A DNA stretch of 35,299 nt from Phaeospirillum sp. GTDB lineage: Bacteria > Pseudomonadota > Alphaproteobacteria > Rhodospirillales > Magnetospirillaceae. Positions 1 to 9,158 of the stretch are shown piece after piece. Below the pieces are notes generated by a model. It was given only the letters and a program-made list of their open reading frames with translations. It searched no databases and was not told the origin of the DNA. Both the position numbers and the translations under genes were made by a program. Each line of letters opens with the position of its first letter. Position 1 is the first letter of the stretch. The DNA is taken from NCBI GenBank assembly GCA_030824585.1, contig JAVBXM010000220.1, positions 1-35,299 of the forward strand, read 5' to 3'.

Positions 1-12
1 CCCGCAAGCGGG
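1..12. other. Short hairpin at left edge, downstream of the binding-protein gene
   Basis: CCCGC-AA-GCGGG forms a 5-bp stem 25 bp after the stop codon of the leftward gene ending at 37. It could be part of a terminator for that unit, or of a hairpin extending outside the window. No U-tract is visible here, so the role is uncertain. Confidence 0.25.
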
Positions 13-36
13 CGAGGGGGGGAAAGGCGGACGACC

Positions 37-1203
37 TCACCACGGCACGGCCGGGTACTTGACCTTGCCGGTGGCGGCTTCGGCCGGCCAGACCAGGACC
101 ACCTTGCCGCCTTGGTGCTGGCCCATGCGGTGGGTGAATTCCGGGTTGTCGCCGGCCTCGTCGAAGCGGACCTTGCCGATCACCGTATCGGACTGGGTCT
201 TGCGCATCTCGGCGGCGATGCCGCCCTTGTCCACGGTGCCGGCGTCGGCGGCGCGGGCCACCGCCTCGAACAGCAGCTTGGACTGCACGTAGCCGAAGAT
301 GCCCAGGTAGTCGGGGGCCTTGTTGAACATCTTCTGGTAGGTTTCGGCGAATTCCTTGGCCTCGGGCGTGGTGAACTCGGCCGGGAAGGACAGCGTCGAG
401 GTGCCCGAGACGTTCTCCATCAGGTCGGGGAACTCGGCGGCCATCTTGGAGGTGGCCAGCGACCATACCCCGGCGATGGTCTTGATCTCGGGCTTCAAGA
501 CCTTGGCGGCGCGCAGGATGCCCACGTAATCGTTCTCGTAGCCGATCATGGCGATGGCCTCGGGGCGGTCCTGCAGCTTGATCTTGTGGATGATGGGCTT
601 GAAGTCGTTGGTGGCCGGGTCGAAGGCGTGCATGGTGACCTTGACGCCCTTGGGCCCCAGGCCGGTCTGCAGCATCTTGGCCACTTCCTCGGTGGCTTCC
701 TTGGTGGAATAGACCACCGCCACCGACTTGACGCCCACCTCGTTGAACATGCCCATCAGGGCGCGGGCATAGCCTTCCGAGCTGTTGATGCGGAAGAAGG
801 TCTTGAGGTTGCGCTTGGTCAGTTCGGTGGCGACGCCGCCCGAGGTGATGTAGACCTTGCCCAGTTTCTCGGCGGCTTCCGAGGCCGGGCCGATGATGTT
901 GGAGCCGTAGCCGCCGGTATAGGCGACCACCCCGTCGGCGGCCAGCTTCTCCACGGCGCCCACCGCCTTGGCCGGCGAGGATTCATCGTCGACGGTCAGG
1001 ATCTTGACCGTGTGCTTGCCGTTCTTCTTGTTGAACATCTCGGCGGCCACCTGGATGCCCTCGTTCATGGCGGTGCCGACCCGGGCCAGGTTGCCCGACA
1101 GCGGAATCTCGGCGCCGATCTTGAACTCGGCGGCGCCGGCCGGCGACAGGCCCAGCATCAGCGACAGGGCCAGGGCCGAAACGCAAAGCTTGCTCTTGGA
1201 CAT
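37..1203 (-). CDS. Branched-chain amino acid-type ABC transporter substrate-binding protein
   Basis: A 388-residue periplasmic binding protein of the LivK/Peripla_BP_6 family. Residues 1-24 are a Sec signal peptide (basic MSKSK, hydrophobic core, cleavage near SPAGA-AEF). The mature N-terminus (FKIGAEIPLSGNLARVGTAM) is the classical start of this family. It is the last gene of the leftward unit, 19 bp after the acyl-CoA ligase gene. Relatives next to CoA ligases and acyl-CoA dehydrogenases often bind aromatic or organic acids rather than amino acids, so it probably captures the acid the locus degrades; that is inference. No permease or ATPase gene is seen here; they may lie left of the window or elsewhere. 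Confidence 0.88.
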   Translation of the reverse strand: MSKSKLCVSALALSLMLGLSPAGAAEFKIGAEIPLSGNLARVGTAMNEGIQVAAEMFNKKNGKHTVKILTVDDESSPAKAVGAVEKLAADGVVAYTGGYGSNIIGPASEAAEKLGKVYITSGGVATELTKRNLKTFFRINSSEGYARALMGMFNEVGVKSVAVVYSTKEATEEVAKMLQTGLGPKGVKVTMHAFDPATNDFKPIIHKIKLQDRPEAIAMIGYENDYVGILRAAKVLKPEIKTIAGVWSLATSKMAAEFPDLMENVSGTSTLSFPAEFTTPEAKEFAETYQKMFNKAPDYLGIFGYVQSKLLFEAVARAADAGTVDKGGIAAEMRKTQSDTVIGKVRFDEAGDNPEFTHRMGQHQGGKVVLVWPAEAATGKVKYPAVPW

Positions 1204-1222
1204 TATTGCTTCCTCCCAACGT

Positions 1223-2775
1223 TCAAAGGTTGTCGTAGCTGTGGTTTCTTGCCGCCTCGGCGAGACGGTTCTTCAGGATTTTCCCGGTGGCTCCGGCAGG
1301 CAGATGCCCGACCACCACCACCTCGCCCGGCCGCTTGTAAGGCGCCAGACGGGCGGCGGCCCAGCCTTCCAGTTCGGCGACGGGCAGGTCGGTGCCCGGC
1401 GCCACCTGGACGAAGGCCACCACCTCCTCGTTGCCGTCGGCGGCGGGGCGGCCCACCACGGCGGAATGGGTGACCAGCGGATGGGCGTTGAACACCGCCT
1501 CCACCTCGGCGGGGTAGACGTTGAAGCCCGAGCGGATGATCAGTTCCTTGGCGCGGCCGACGATGAACAGAGCCCCGTCGGGATCGCGCCGGGCAAAGTC
1601 GCCGGTGTTGAGCCAACCCTGGGAATCGATGACTTCGGCGGTCATGGCCGGGGCGTGGTAATAGCCCTTCATGGTGCCGGGTCCCCGGCTCCACAGCTCT
1701 CCCACTGCGCCGTCGGGCATATCCTGGCCATCGGGGCCGACGATGCGCACCTCGATTCCGGGCAGGGCATGGCCCACCGAGCAATCGCCGCGCGGCGCGT
1801 CCAGCCGGGTCTGGCAGATGGTCGGCGCCGATTCGGTCAGGCCGTAGCCGTTGTTCAGCACCTGGCCGAACAGCGCCTCGGTCTCGGTCTTGATGGCGGG
1901 GTCGAGCGGCGAGCCGCCCGCCGACAGGAAGCGAAGCGCGGGGGCCTCCACCTTGGCGCCGGAGAGACGGATGTGTTCCAGGAACTTGGCGAACATGGCC
2001 GGCACGCCGTTCCACATGGTCAACCCAGCCCTCAGGTCGGCCAGTACCTGGGCGGGAGCGAAGCGTGGCGCCACATGCAGGCAGGCGCCGCCATAAAGCG
2101 TTCCCACCATCACCGAGGCCAGCCCGAAGACGTGGGACATGGGCAGCACGCCATAGGCCACGTCGCCGGGACCGATGTCGCGCAGGCCGCCCGACACGGC
2201 GCCCACGAACATGACGTTGCGGTGGGTGAGCATGACCCCCTTGGGGGTGCCGGTGGTGCCCGAGGTATAGATCAGCGCCGCCACCTGGGTGTTGCCGGGC
2301 TCGACCGGCTCGGGCTGGCACCCGGTGTTGAGCGGCCCCACCGCGAAGCTGCCGAGCCGGGGCAGGGAGCGCAATTCCGCCCCGTGCCGCCGGGCGTGAA
2401 CGGTGGCCTCCGCCGAGACGTCGGTGGTGTAGATCACCCGCCGGGCGCCGCAATGGTCGCGGATGGTGTCGATCTCACGCTCCGACAGCCGGGCGTTGAT
2501 GATCGCCGCCCAGGCGTCCAGCTCGCCCGCCGCCAGGATCATGGCGACCAGCAACAGGCAATTCTCCCCCACCAGCATCAGCCGGTCGCCGGGACGCACC
2601 TCCAGCGCCTTGAGCAGTTCCCCGGCCTCGTCCATGGCCTCGCCCAGTTGGGCGTAGGTCCAGCGGGTCTCGCCCTGGATCATGGCGGGGGCGTCGGGCG
2701 CGCGCCGCTGCCACTGCCGCGCCAGCTTGGCCAGCCGGGGCGGCAGATCGTCCAGGATGTCGGCCGTGGGCCGCA

Positions 2776-2776
<1 letters not shown>
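1223..2776 (-). CDS. AMP-forming acyl-CoA synthetase (class I adenylate-forming enzyme)
   Basis: A 517-residue ANL-superfamily ligase that activates a carboxylic acid to its acyl-CoA through an acyl-adenylate. Visible motifs are the P-loop YTSGTTGTPKGVMLTH, the A5-type YGLTESAPT, the hinge segment TGDFARRDPDG followed by GRAKELIIRSGFNVYPAEVE, and the C-terminal catalytic lysine in GATGKILKNRL (about K499). Length and motifs are complete. Its ATG overlaps the stop of the upstream acyl-CoA dehydrogenase gene by one base (TGATG), which implies translational coupling. The substrate cannot be deduced; medium-chain, branched, alicyclic or aromatic acids are all possible. It is the likely entry enzyme for the substrate captured by the neighbouring binding protein. 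Confidence 0.88.
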
Positions 2777-3927
<1,151 letters not shown>

Positions 3928-3960
3928 GTCGGTGTTGTCCCGTTTTGAAAGGTAATGGAA

Positions 3961-4773
3961 TCAGCGGCGTCCCAGCGCCGCCTCGATCTTGCGGGCCACC
4001 GCCACCAGGCGGGGGCCGAGGTCGCCTTCCAGGCGCTCGCGCGACAGCAGAAAGGCGGCGCCGCCGCAGTTCAGCGCGACGATGGTGCCGGTGGCGGGAT
4101 TGGTCAGCGCCACGCCCACCGCGTGGACGTCGCTCTGCCAGTCGCCCACCGACATGGTGAAGCCCCGGGTGGCGTATTCGCGGAAAGCCCGCTCCAGGCC
4201 CAGCTTGATGCGCGGCCAGTCGTCGGGATGGCGCTTCCTGACCTCGTCGAGGATGGGATTGCGCTCGGCCTCCGGCGTCGCCGCCAGAAAGGCGCGGCCC
4301 ATGGCGGTGGTGGCCACCGGAATGCGCGAGCCCACCGACAGGCGGATGGTCAGCGCCCCTTTACCCCGGCAGGATTCCACGTAGATCATGCTGGTGCGGT
4401 CGTGGCTGCCCAGCGACACCGCCACGTCGGAGTAATCGGCCAGCTCCTGCATCAGCGGCCGGGCCACGTGGCGAATATCCATTCCGGCCAGGGCGGTATA
4501 GCCCAGCGACAGCACGGCGGTGCCCAGCTTGTACTTGGAATAGCGGTCGATATAGGTGAGATAGCCCAGCTTGGTCAGGGTGTAGGTCAGGCGCGATACC
4601 GTCGGCTTGGGCAGTCCGGTGCGCGCCGCGATCTCCTGGTTGCCCAGCATGGCGTCGTTGGCGCGGAAGCAGCGCAGCACCTCGAGGCCGCGCGACAGCG
4701 CCACCACGAATTGGCGGTCGTGAGCTTCCTCGGCCTGAGTCTTTTCCGCCGGATTGTCCTCGGATTTCGTCAA
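3961..4773 (-). CDS. IclR-family transcriptional regulator
   Basis: A 270-residue IclR-type regulator. An N-terminal winged helix-turn-helix (NQEIAARTGLPKPTVSRLTYTL) is followed by the effector-binding domain with typical segments (AMGRAFLAATP, GFTMSVGDWQ, VGVALTNPATGTIVALNCGG). I prefer the TTG start at 4773 because GGAG lies 8 bp upstream; an in-frame GTG at 4842 would add 23 residues but has no clear ribosome site. It is divergent from the enoyl-CoA hydratase at 4907 and heads the leftward catabolic unit. IclR regulators of aromatic-acid and fatty-acid genes commonly sit in this position and bind the shared intergenic DNA, so control of both flanking units by a pathway acid or CoA ester is likely (inference). 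Confidence 0.85.
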   Translation of the reverse strand: MTKSEDNPAEKTQAEEAHDRQFVVALSRGLEVLRCFRANDAMLGNQEIAARTGLPKPTVSRLTYTLTKLGYLTYIDRYSKYKLGTAVLSLGYTALAGMDIRHVARPLMQELADYSDVAVSLGSHDRTSMIYVESCRGKGALTIRLSVGSRIPVATTAMGRAFLAATPEAERNPILDEVRKRHPDDWPRIKLGLERAFREYATRGFTMSVGDWQSDVHAVGVALTNPATGTIVALNCGGAAFLLSRERLEGDLGPRLVAVARKIEAALGRR

Positions 4774-4867
4774 GGCTTCATCTCCCGGACCCCTCCATTG
4801 CGATTGGGGGGCATGTTTTCGTTTGCCAAGCGACCAAATCACGACTTAGGCTCTGGCGTCAACAAAA

Positions 4868-4886
4868 TGTGAAATCGAATTCCGCA
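4868..4886. promoter_or_regulatory. Candidate IclR operator, imperfect palindrome
   Basis: This 19-bp imperfect palindrome, TG-G-AAT...ATT-C-CA, lies in the divergent intergenic region 21 bp before the hydratase ATG at 4907. It matches 6 of 9 arm positions and resembles the TGGAAAT-N-ATTTCCA style of IclR-family sites. Position and symmetry are seen in the sequence; the link to the adjacent IclR protein is inferred. Confidence 0.35.
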
Positions 4887-4906
4887 CAGCGAAATTGAGG
4901 GACGTC

Positions 4907-5677
4907 ATGACGGAAGTGCTCCTGGAAAAACCCTTTGATTCCGTGGCTTTGCTGCGTATCAACCGGCCCGAGGCCAAGAATGCGCTCAACGGCGAAGTGC
5001 GCCGCCAGTTGGCCGAGCACATGACGGCGCTGGGCACCGATCCATCCATCCGGGCCATCGTGATGACCGGCAACCAGGAGGCTTTCGCCGCCGGGGCCGA
5101 CATCAAGGACATGGCCGAGGTGGGCGCCATCGAGCTGATGCAAAGGAACAACCACCTGCTGTGGCGGGCCATCGGCAATTGTCCCAAGCCGGTGATCGCC
5201 GCGGTGAACGGCTATGCCTGGGGCGGCGGCTGCGAGCTGGTGATGCATGCCGACATCATCGTGGCGGGCGAGACCGCCAGCTTCTCCCAGCCCGAGGTCA
5301 AGGTAGGCATCATGCCGGGCGCCGGCGGCACCCAGCGCCTGACGCGAGCCGTGGGCAAGTTCAAGGCCATGCTGATGGTGATGACCGGTCAGGCCATCAG
5401 CGGTACCGAGGCCGGGCAAATGGGCCTGGCCAGTCTGGTGGTTCCCGATGCCGAGGTGCTGGACAAGGCGCTGGAGATCGCCAAGACCATCTCGCGCATG
5501 CCCCCCGTCGCCATCGCCCAGATCAAGGAAGTGCTGCTGGCCGGCCAGGACGCCTCGCTCGACACCGCCCTGATGCTGGAGCGCAAGGCCTTCCAGCTGC
5601 TGTTCGCCAGCGCCGACCAGAAGGAAGGCATGAAGGCCTTCATCGAGAAGCGCAAGCCCACCTATCAGGGGAAATGA
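4907..5677 (+). CDS. Enoyl-CoA hydratase (crotonase family)
   Basis: A 256-residue crotonase of standard length. The oxyanion-hole segment [12 protein letters not shown] is present, as are both hydratase glutamates: E110 in [12 protein letters not shown] and E130 in [10 protein letters not shown], followed by the diagnostic [12 protein letters not shown]. It should add water to a trans-2-enoyl-CoA. I chose ATG 4907 because GAGG (4897-4900) lies 6 bp upstream; a TTG at 4895 would place that Shine-Dalgarno inside the gene. It is the first gene of a four-gene rightward unit, and its stop lies just ahead of the dehydrogenase start. Sequence and neighbours resemble PaaF-type hydratases of phenylacetate and dicarboxyl-CoA beta-oxidation, but the substrate is not provable here. 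Confidence 0.92.
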   Translation: MTEVLLEKPFDSVALLRINRPEAKNALNGEVRRQLAEHMTALGTDPSIRAIVMTGNQEAFAAGADIKDMAEVGAIELMQRNNHLLWRAIGNCPKPVIAAVNGYAWGGGCELVMHADIIVAGETASFSQPEVKVGIMPGAGGTQRLTRAVGKFKAMLMVMTGQAISGTEAGQMGLASLVVPDAEVLDKALEIAKTISRMPPVAIAQIKEVLLAGQDASLDTALMLERKAFQLLFASADQKEGMKAFIEKRKPTYQGK

Positions 5678-5679
5678 TC

Positions 5680-7200
5680 ATGAGCCTCGACGCCAATCGC
5701 TCCGACCTCATCCTCGGCCTCGTGGGCACCGGCACCATGGGGCGCGGCATCGCCCAGATCGCCGTGGCCTCGGGTGTCACCGTCATCTTGGTGGATGCGC
5801 TGCCCGGCGCTGCCGCCAAGGCCCGTGACGCCGTGGCCGGCATGCTCGCCAAGCTGGCCGAGAAGGGCAAACTGACCAATGAAGCCTGCGCCGCCGCGAC
5901 CGCTCGCCTCAAACTGGGCGAAAGCCTCGCCGATCTGGCGCCTTGCCACGTGGTGGTCGAGGCCATCGTCGAGGACATCAAGGTCAAGCAGGCCCTGATG
6001 AAGGACCTGGAGGCGATCGTCTCCTCGGACTGCCTGATTGCCAGCAATACCTCGTCGCTGTCGGTGACCTCCATCGCAGCCGCCTGCCGGCACCCTGAGC
6101 GGGTGGGCGGTTTTCATTTCTTCAATCCCGTTCCACTGATGAAAGTGGTGGAGGTCATCGATGGCGTCATGACGGCGCCGTGGGTCGTCGAGGCGCTGAC
6201 AACCCTGGCGCGGCGCATGGGGCATGCCCCCGTCAAGGCCAAGGATACGCCCGGTTTCGTGGTCAATCATGCCGGGCGCGGCTATGGCACCGAGGCGCTG
6301 AAGCTGGTGGGCGAGGGGGTGGCCGATTTCTTCACCGCCGACCGTATCTTGAAAGGCGCCGCCGGCTTCCGCATGGGGCCGTTCGAACTGCTCGACCTCA
6401 CCGCGCTGGACGTCTCCCATCCGGTGATGGAAAGCATCTACGACCAGTATTACCAGGAACCGCGCTTCCGCCCGTCGCCCATCACCCGCCAGCGCCTGAC
6501 CGCCGGGCTGCTGGGACGCAAGACCGGGCGCGGCTTTTACGCCTACGAGGGCGACAAGGCGGTGGTGCCGCCGGCCCCCGTGGTGCCCGCCGCCTGGACC
6601 GGCCCGGTCTGGGTCGCGCCGGGCGAGGGCTCGCTGGCCGTCGCCGCTTTGGCGACCAGGCTGGGCGCCAAGCTGGAAAAGGGCAAGAATCCGACCAAGG
6701 CGGCCCTGGTTCTGGTGCCGGTCCTGGGCGAGGACTGCACCTCCGCCGTGGTGCGCCTCGGCCTCGACGCCACCCGCGCCATCGCCATCGATCCGCTGTT
6801 CGGCCTGGACAGCCACCGTACCCTGATGACCAATCCGGTGACCGCGGCGGAAATCCGCGACGGCGCCCACGGCCTGCTGGCCGGCGACGAGGTCGCCGTG
6901 TCGGTGATTGGCGACAGCCCCGGCCTGGTGGCGCAAAGGGTGGTGGCGACCATCATCAACATCGGCTGCGACATCGCCCAGCAGCGCATCGCCACCCCCG
7001 AGGACATCGACAAGGCGGTGACGCTCGGCCTCGGCTATCCCGCCGGGCCGCTGTCATGGGGCGACCGCATCGGCGCCGGCAAGGTGGTCGCCATTCTCGA
7101 CACCATGCTGGCCATCACCGGCGATCCCCGCTACCGCGCCTCTCTCTGGCTGCGCCGCCGCGCCGCCCTCGGCGTCTCCCTTTTGACTTCGGAGTCCTGA
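5680..7200 (+). CDS. 3-hydroxyacyl-CoA dehydrogenase, long PaaH-type
   Basis: A 506-residue NAD-dependent 3-hydroxyacyl-CoA dehydrogenase. The Rossmann motif GLVGTGTMGRGIAQ is at residues 13-26, the catalytic histidine is in GGFHFFNPVPLMKVVEV (H146), and the first C-terminal helical domain has DTPGFVVNHAGR. A second copy of the C-terminal domain (SPGLVAQRVVATIINIG...GLGYPAGPLSWGDRIG) makes it much longer than ordinary FadB2 enzymes (about 290 residues) and like PaaH, which oxidises 3-hydroxyadipyl-CoA. ATG 5680 has AGGGG 8 bp upstream; ATG 5674, overlapping the previous stop, is also in frame but only 2 bp from the ribosome site. Tight spacing with hydratase and thiolase genes places it in one beta-oxidation cycle. 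Confidence 0.92.
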   Translation: MSLDANRSDLILGLVGTGTMGRGIAQIAVASGVTVILVDALPGAAAKARDAVAGMLAKLAEKGKLTNEACAAATARLKLGESLADLAPCHVVVEAIVEDIKVKQALMKDLEAIVSSDCLIASNTSSLSVTSIAAACRHPERVGGFHFFNPVPLMKVVEVIDGVMTAPWVVEALTTLARRMGHAPVKAKDTPGFVVNHAGRGYGTEALKLVGEGVADFFTADRILKGAAGFRMGPFELLDLTALDVSHPVMESIYDQYYQEPRFRPSPITRQRLTAGLLGRKTGRGFYAYEGDKAVVPPAPVVPAAWTGPVWVAPGEGSLAVAALATRLGAKLEKGKNPTKAALVLVPVLGEDCTSAVVRLGLDATRAIAIDPLFGLDSHRTLMTNPVTAAEIRDGAHGLLAGDEVAVSVIGDSPGLVAQRVVATIINIGCDIAQQRIATPEDIDKAVTLGLGYPAGPLSWGDRIGAGKVVAILDTMLAITGDPRYRASLWLRRRAALGVSLLTSES

Positions 7201-7203
7201 TCC

Positions 7204-8400
7204 ATGCTCGACGCCTATCTCTACGACGGTCTGCGCTCCCCCATCGGCCGCCATGCCGGCGGGCTGGCCCCGGTGCGTCCCGACGATCTCGCCGCCGAGG
7301 TGATCCGCGCCCTGGTGGCCGGCTCATCCTTCAAGCCGGAAGATGTCGAGGACGTGATCCTCGGCTGCACCAACCAGGCGGGCGAGGACAGCCGCAACGT
7401 GGCGCGTCACGCCGCCCTGCTGGCCGGACTCCCCGTGGAAGTGGCGGGCCAGACCGTCAACCGCCTGTGCGCCTCGGGGCTGGCTGCCGTTTTGGACGCG
7501 GCGCGCTCGGTCACCTGCGGCGAGGGCGAGTTGTTCATCGCCGGCGGCGTGGAGAGCATGAGCCGCGCCCCCTTCGTGCTGGCCAAGGCCGAAAGCGCCT
7601 GGTCCCGCGACGCCAGGATCTTCGACACCACCATCGGGGCGCGCTTCGCCAATCCCAAGGTGATCAAGGGCTTCGGCAACCATTCCATGCCCGAGACCGC
7701 CGACAACATCGCCCACGACCTGGGGCTGACCCGCGAAGCCTCGGATGCCTTCGCCGCCGCCTCCCAGGCCAAGTATGCGCGTGCCAAGGCCGACGGCTTC
7801 TACGAGGGCGAGATCCATCCGATCACCATAACGGGGCGCAAGGGCGACACGGTGGTGGCCGAGGACGAGCATCCGCGTCCCCAGACCGATCTGGCGGCTC
7901 TGACCAAGCTCAAGCCGCTGTTCGAAGGCGGCGTGGTCACCGCCGGCAATGCCTCGGGCATCAACGACGGCGCTTGCGCCTTGTTCATCGGCTCGCGTGC
8001 GGCGGGCGAGAGGGCGGGCGTCGCGCCCATCGCCCGCATCGTCGCCGGGGCGGCGGCCGGCGTGCCGCCGCGCGTCATGGGCCTGGGACCGGTGCCGGCC
8101 ATCACCAAGGCCCTGGCGCGGGCCAAGCTGAGCCTGAACGACCTCGACCTCATCGAGATCAACGAGGCCTTCGCCGTGCAGGTGCTGGGCTGCGTCACCC
8201 AGTTGGGGGTGGCCGCCGACGATTCGCGGCTCAACCCCAATGGCGGCGCCATCGCCATCGGCCATCCGCTCGGCTGCTCCGGCGCCCGTCTGGCGCTGAC
8301 CGCCGCCCGGCAGTTGAGCCGCACCGGCGGACGCTATGCCGTGGTCAGCTTGTGCATCGGCGTCGGCCATGGGCTGGCCGCCGTGATCGAAAGGGTCTGA
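7204..8400 (+). CDS. Acetyl-CoA C-acyltransferase (thiolase)
   Basis: A 398-residue biosynthetic/degradative-type thiolase with all catalytic elements: the nucleophile in NRLCASGL (C89), INEAFAVQ, GGAIAIGHPLGCSGAR (H354), and the C-terminal general acid in SLCIGVGHG (C384). It would cleave the 3-oxoacyl-CoA produced by the preceding dehydrogenase to acetyl-CoA and a shortened acyl-CoA. It starts 3 bp after the dehydrogenase stop and ends 3 bp before the UspA start. The sequence around the N-terminus (LYDGLRSPIGRHAGGLAPVRPDDLAA, 26 residues from about 6 onward) looks like PcaF/PaaJ 3-oxoadipyl-CoA thiolases, in keeping with the PaaH-like partner, though a general 3-ketoacyl-CoA thiolase role is equally compatible. 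Confidence 0.92.
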   Translation: MLDAYLYDGLRSPIGRHAGGLAPVRPDDLAAEVIRALVAGSSFKPEDVEDVILGCTNQAGEDSRNVARHAALLAGLPVEVAGQTVNRLCASGLAAVLDAARSVTCGEGELFIAGGVESMSRAPFVLAKAESAWSRDARIFDTTIGARFANPKVIKGFGNHSMPETADNIAHDLGLTREASDAFAAASQAKYARAKADGFYEGEIHPITITGRKGDTVVAEDEHPRPQTDLAALTKLKPLFEGGVVTAGNASGINDGACALFIGSRAAGERAGVAPIARIVAGAAAGVPPRVMGLGPVPAITKALARAKLSLNDLDLIEINEAFAVQVLGCVTQLGVAADDSRLNPNGGAIAIGHPLGCSGARLALTAARQLSRTGGRYAVVSLCIGVGHGLAAVIERV

Positions 8401-8403
8401 GCC

Positions 8404-9087
8404 ATGGCGCTCAAGGAAATCCTGGTCCATGTGGAGGCCGATGCGGCCGGGGCGGGACGCCTCGACCTCGCCAAGACCCTGGCGGCCCAGCATGGTGCCC
8501 GGCTGGTGGGGGTGGGCGAGGGGGACGTGGCCCCCGACGGCGTCGACGAATGGCGGCCCATCAGCGGATTGAAGCAACTGGCGCTGCACGCCCGCTACGC
8601 CGACCTGACCATCGTCGGACAGGCATCGTCCGGTGCCTCGGACCACATTACCGAGACGTTGATGAGCACCGGCCGTCCCTTGCTGGCGGTGCCGCGCCAT
8701 GGCCGCTTCCCCAATGTCGGCCACCGGGTGCTGGTGGCCTGGAACGCGTCCCGCGAAGCGACGCGGGCGGTGTTCGATTCCCTGCCGCTGCTGGCCGGGG
8801 CCGCCAACGTCACGGTGATGACCATGGATGCCGAGGACGACGACCGCGTCCCCGGCGCCGATATCGGCCTCACCCTGGCCCGGCACGGCATCAAGGTGGA
8901 CGTGGTGCGCTCGACTCTGGGCGACATCGACGCCGGCAATGCCCTGCTGTCGCGGGCCGCCGACCAGGGCGCCGACCTGCTGGTCATGGGCGCCTTCGGC
9001 CATTCGCCGCTGCGCGAGAAGATGCTGGGCGGCGCCACCCGTCACATCCTCGACCACATGACCGTACCGGTGCTGCTCTCACATTGA
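8404..9087 (+). CDS. Universal stress protein UspA family, tandem-length
   Basis: A 227-residue Usp-fold protein. The C-terminal half (about 95-227) is a recognisable UspA domain: HRVLVAWNASREATRAV at its start, and near the end the nucleotide-binding pattern MGAFGHSPLREKMLGGATRHI, followed by MTVPVLLSH. The N-terminal half looks like a degenerate first Usp domain beginning ALKEILVHVE. It is the last gene of the beta-oxidation unit, 3 bp after thiolase, and a strong terminator follows. Its job in a catabolic operon is unknown; Usp proteins bind ATP or regulate stress survival, and regulation of metabolic flux here would be speculation. Confidence 0.8.
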   Translation: MALKEILVHVEADAAGAGRLDLAKTLAAQHGARLVGVGEGDVAPDGVDEWRPISGLKQLALHARYADLTIVGQASSGASDHITETLMSTGRPLLAVPRHGRFPNVGHRVLVAWNASREATRAVFDSLPLLAGAANVTVMTMDAEDDDRVPGADIGLTLARHGIKVDVVRSTLGDIDAGNALLSRAADQGADLLVMGAFGHSPLREKMLGGATRHILDHMTVPVLLSH

Positions 9088-9104
9088 GGATGTTTCATTC
9101 GACG

Positions 9105-9143
9105 GGGGGCGGCGGATAAGGCAACAATCCGCCGCCCCCTTTT
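9105..9143 (+). terminator. Intrinsic terminator after the UspA gene
   Basis: A perfect 13-bp GC-rich stem (GGGGGCGGCGGAT pairing with 9127-9139) with a 9-nt loop, followed by TTTT, begins 17 bp after the UspA stop. The next gene starts only 16 bp beyond it, so it should separate the beta-oxidation unit from the aldehyde dehydrogenase or attenuate read-through. Confidence 0.85.
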
Positions 9144-9158
9144 CCTTGGAGAACAGCC

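Noticed and set aside
4895-4906. TTG start of the first enoyl-CoA hydratase, four codons upstream
   Set aside because: The GAGG ribosome site would fall inside the coding region; ATG 4907 has correct spacing.
6180-9119. Open frame of about 980 codons overlapping the dehydrogenase, thiolase and Usp genes
   Set aside because: Arg/Gly/Pro/His-rich translation without motifs, in a +1 frame over three well-supported genes; typical out-of-frame reading of high-GC DNA.
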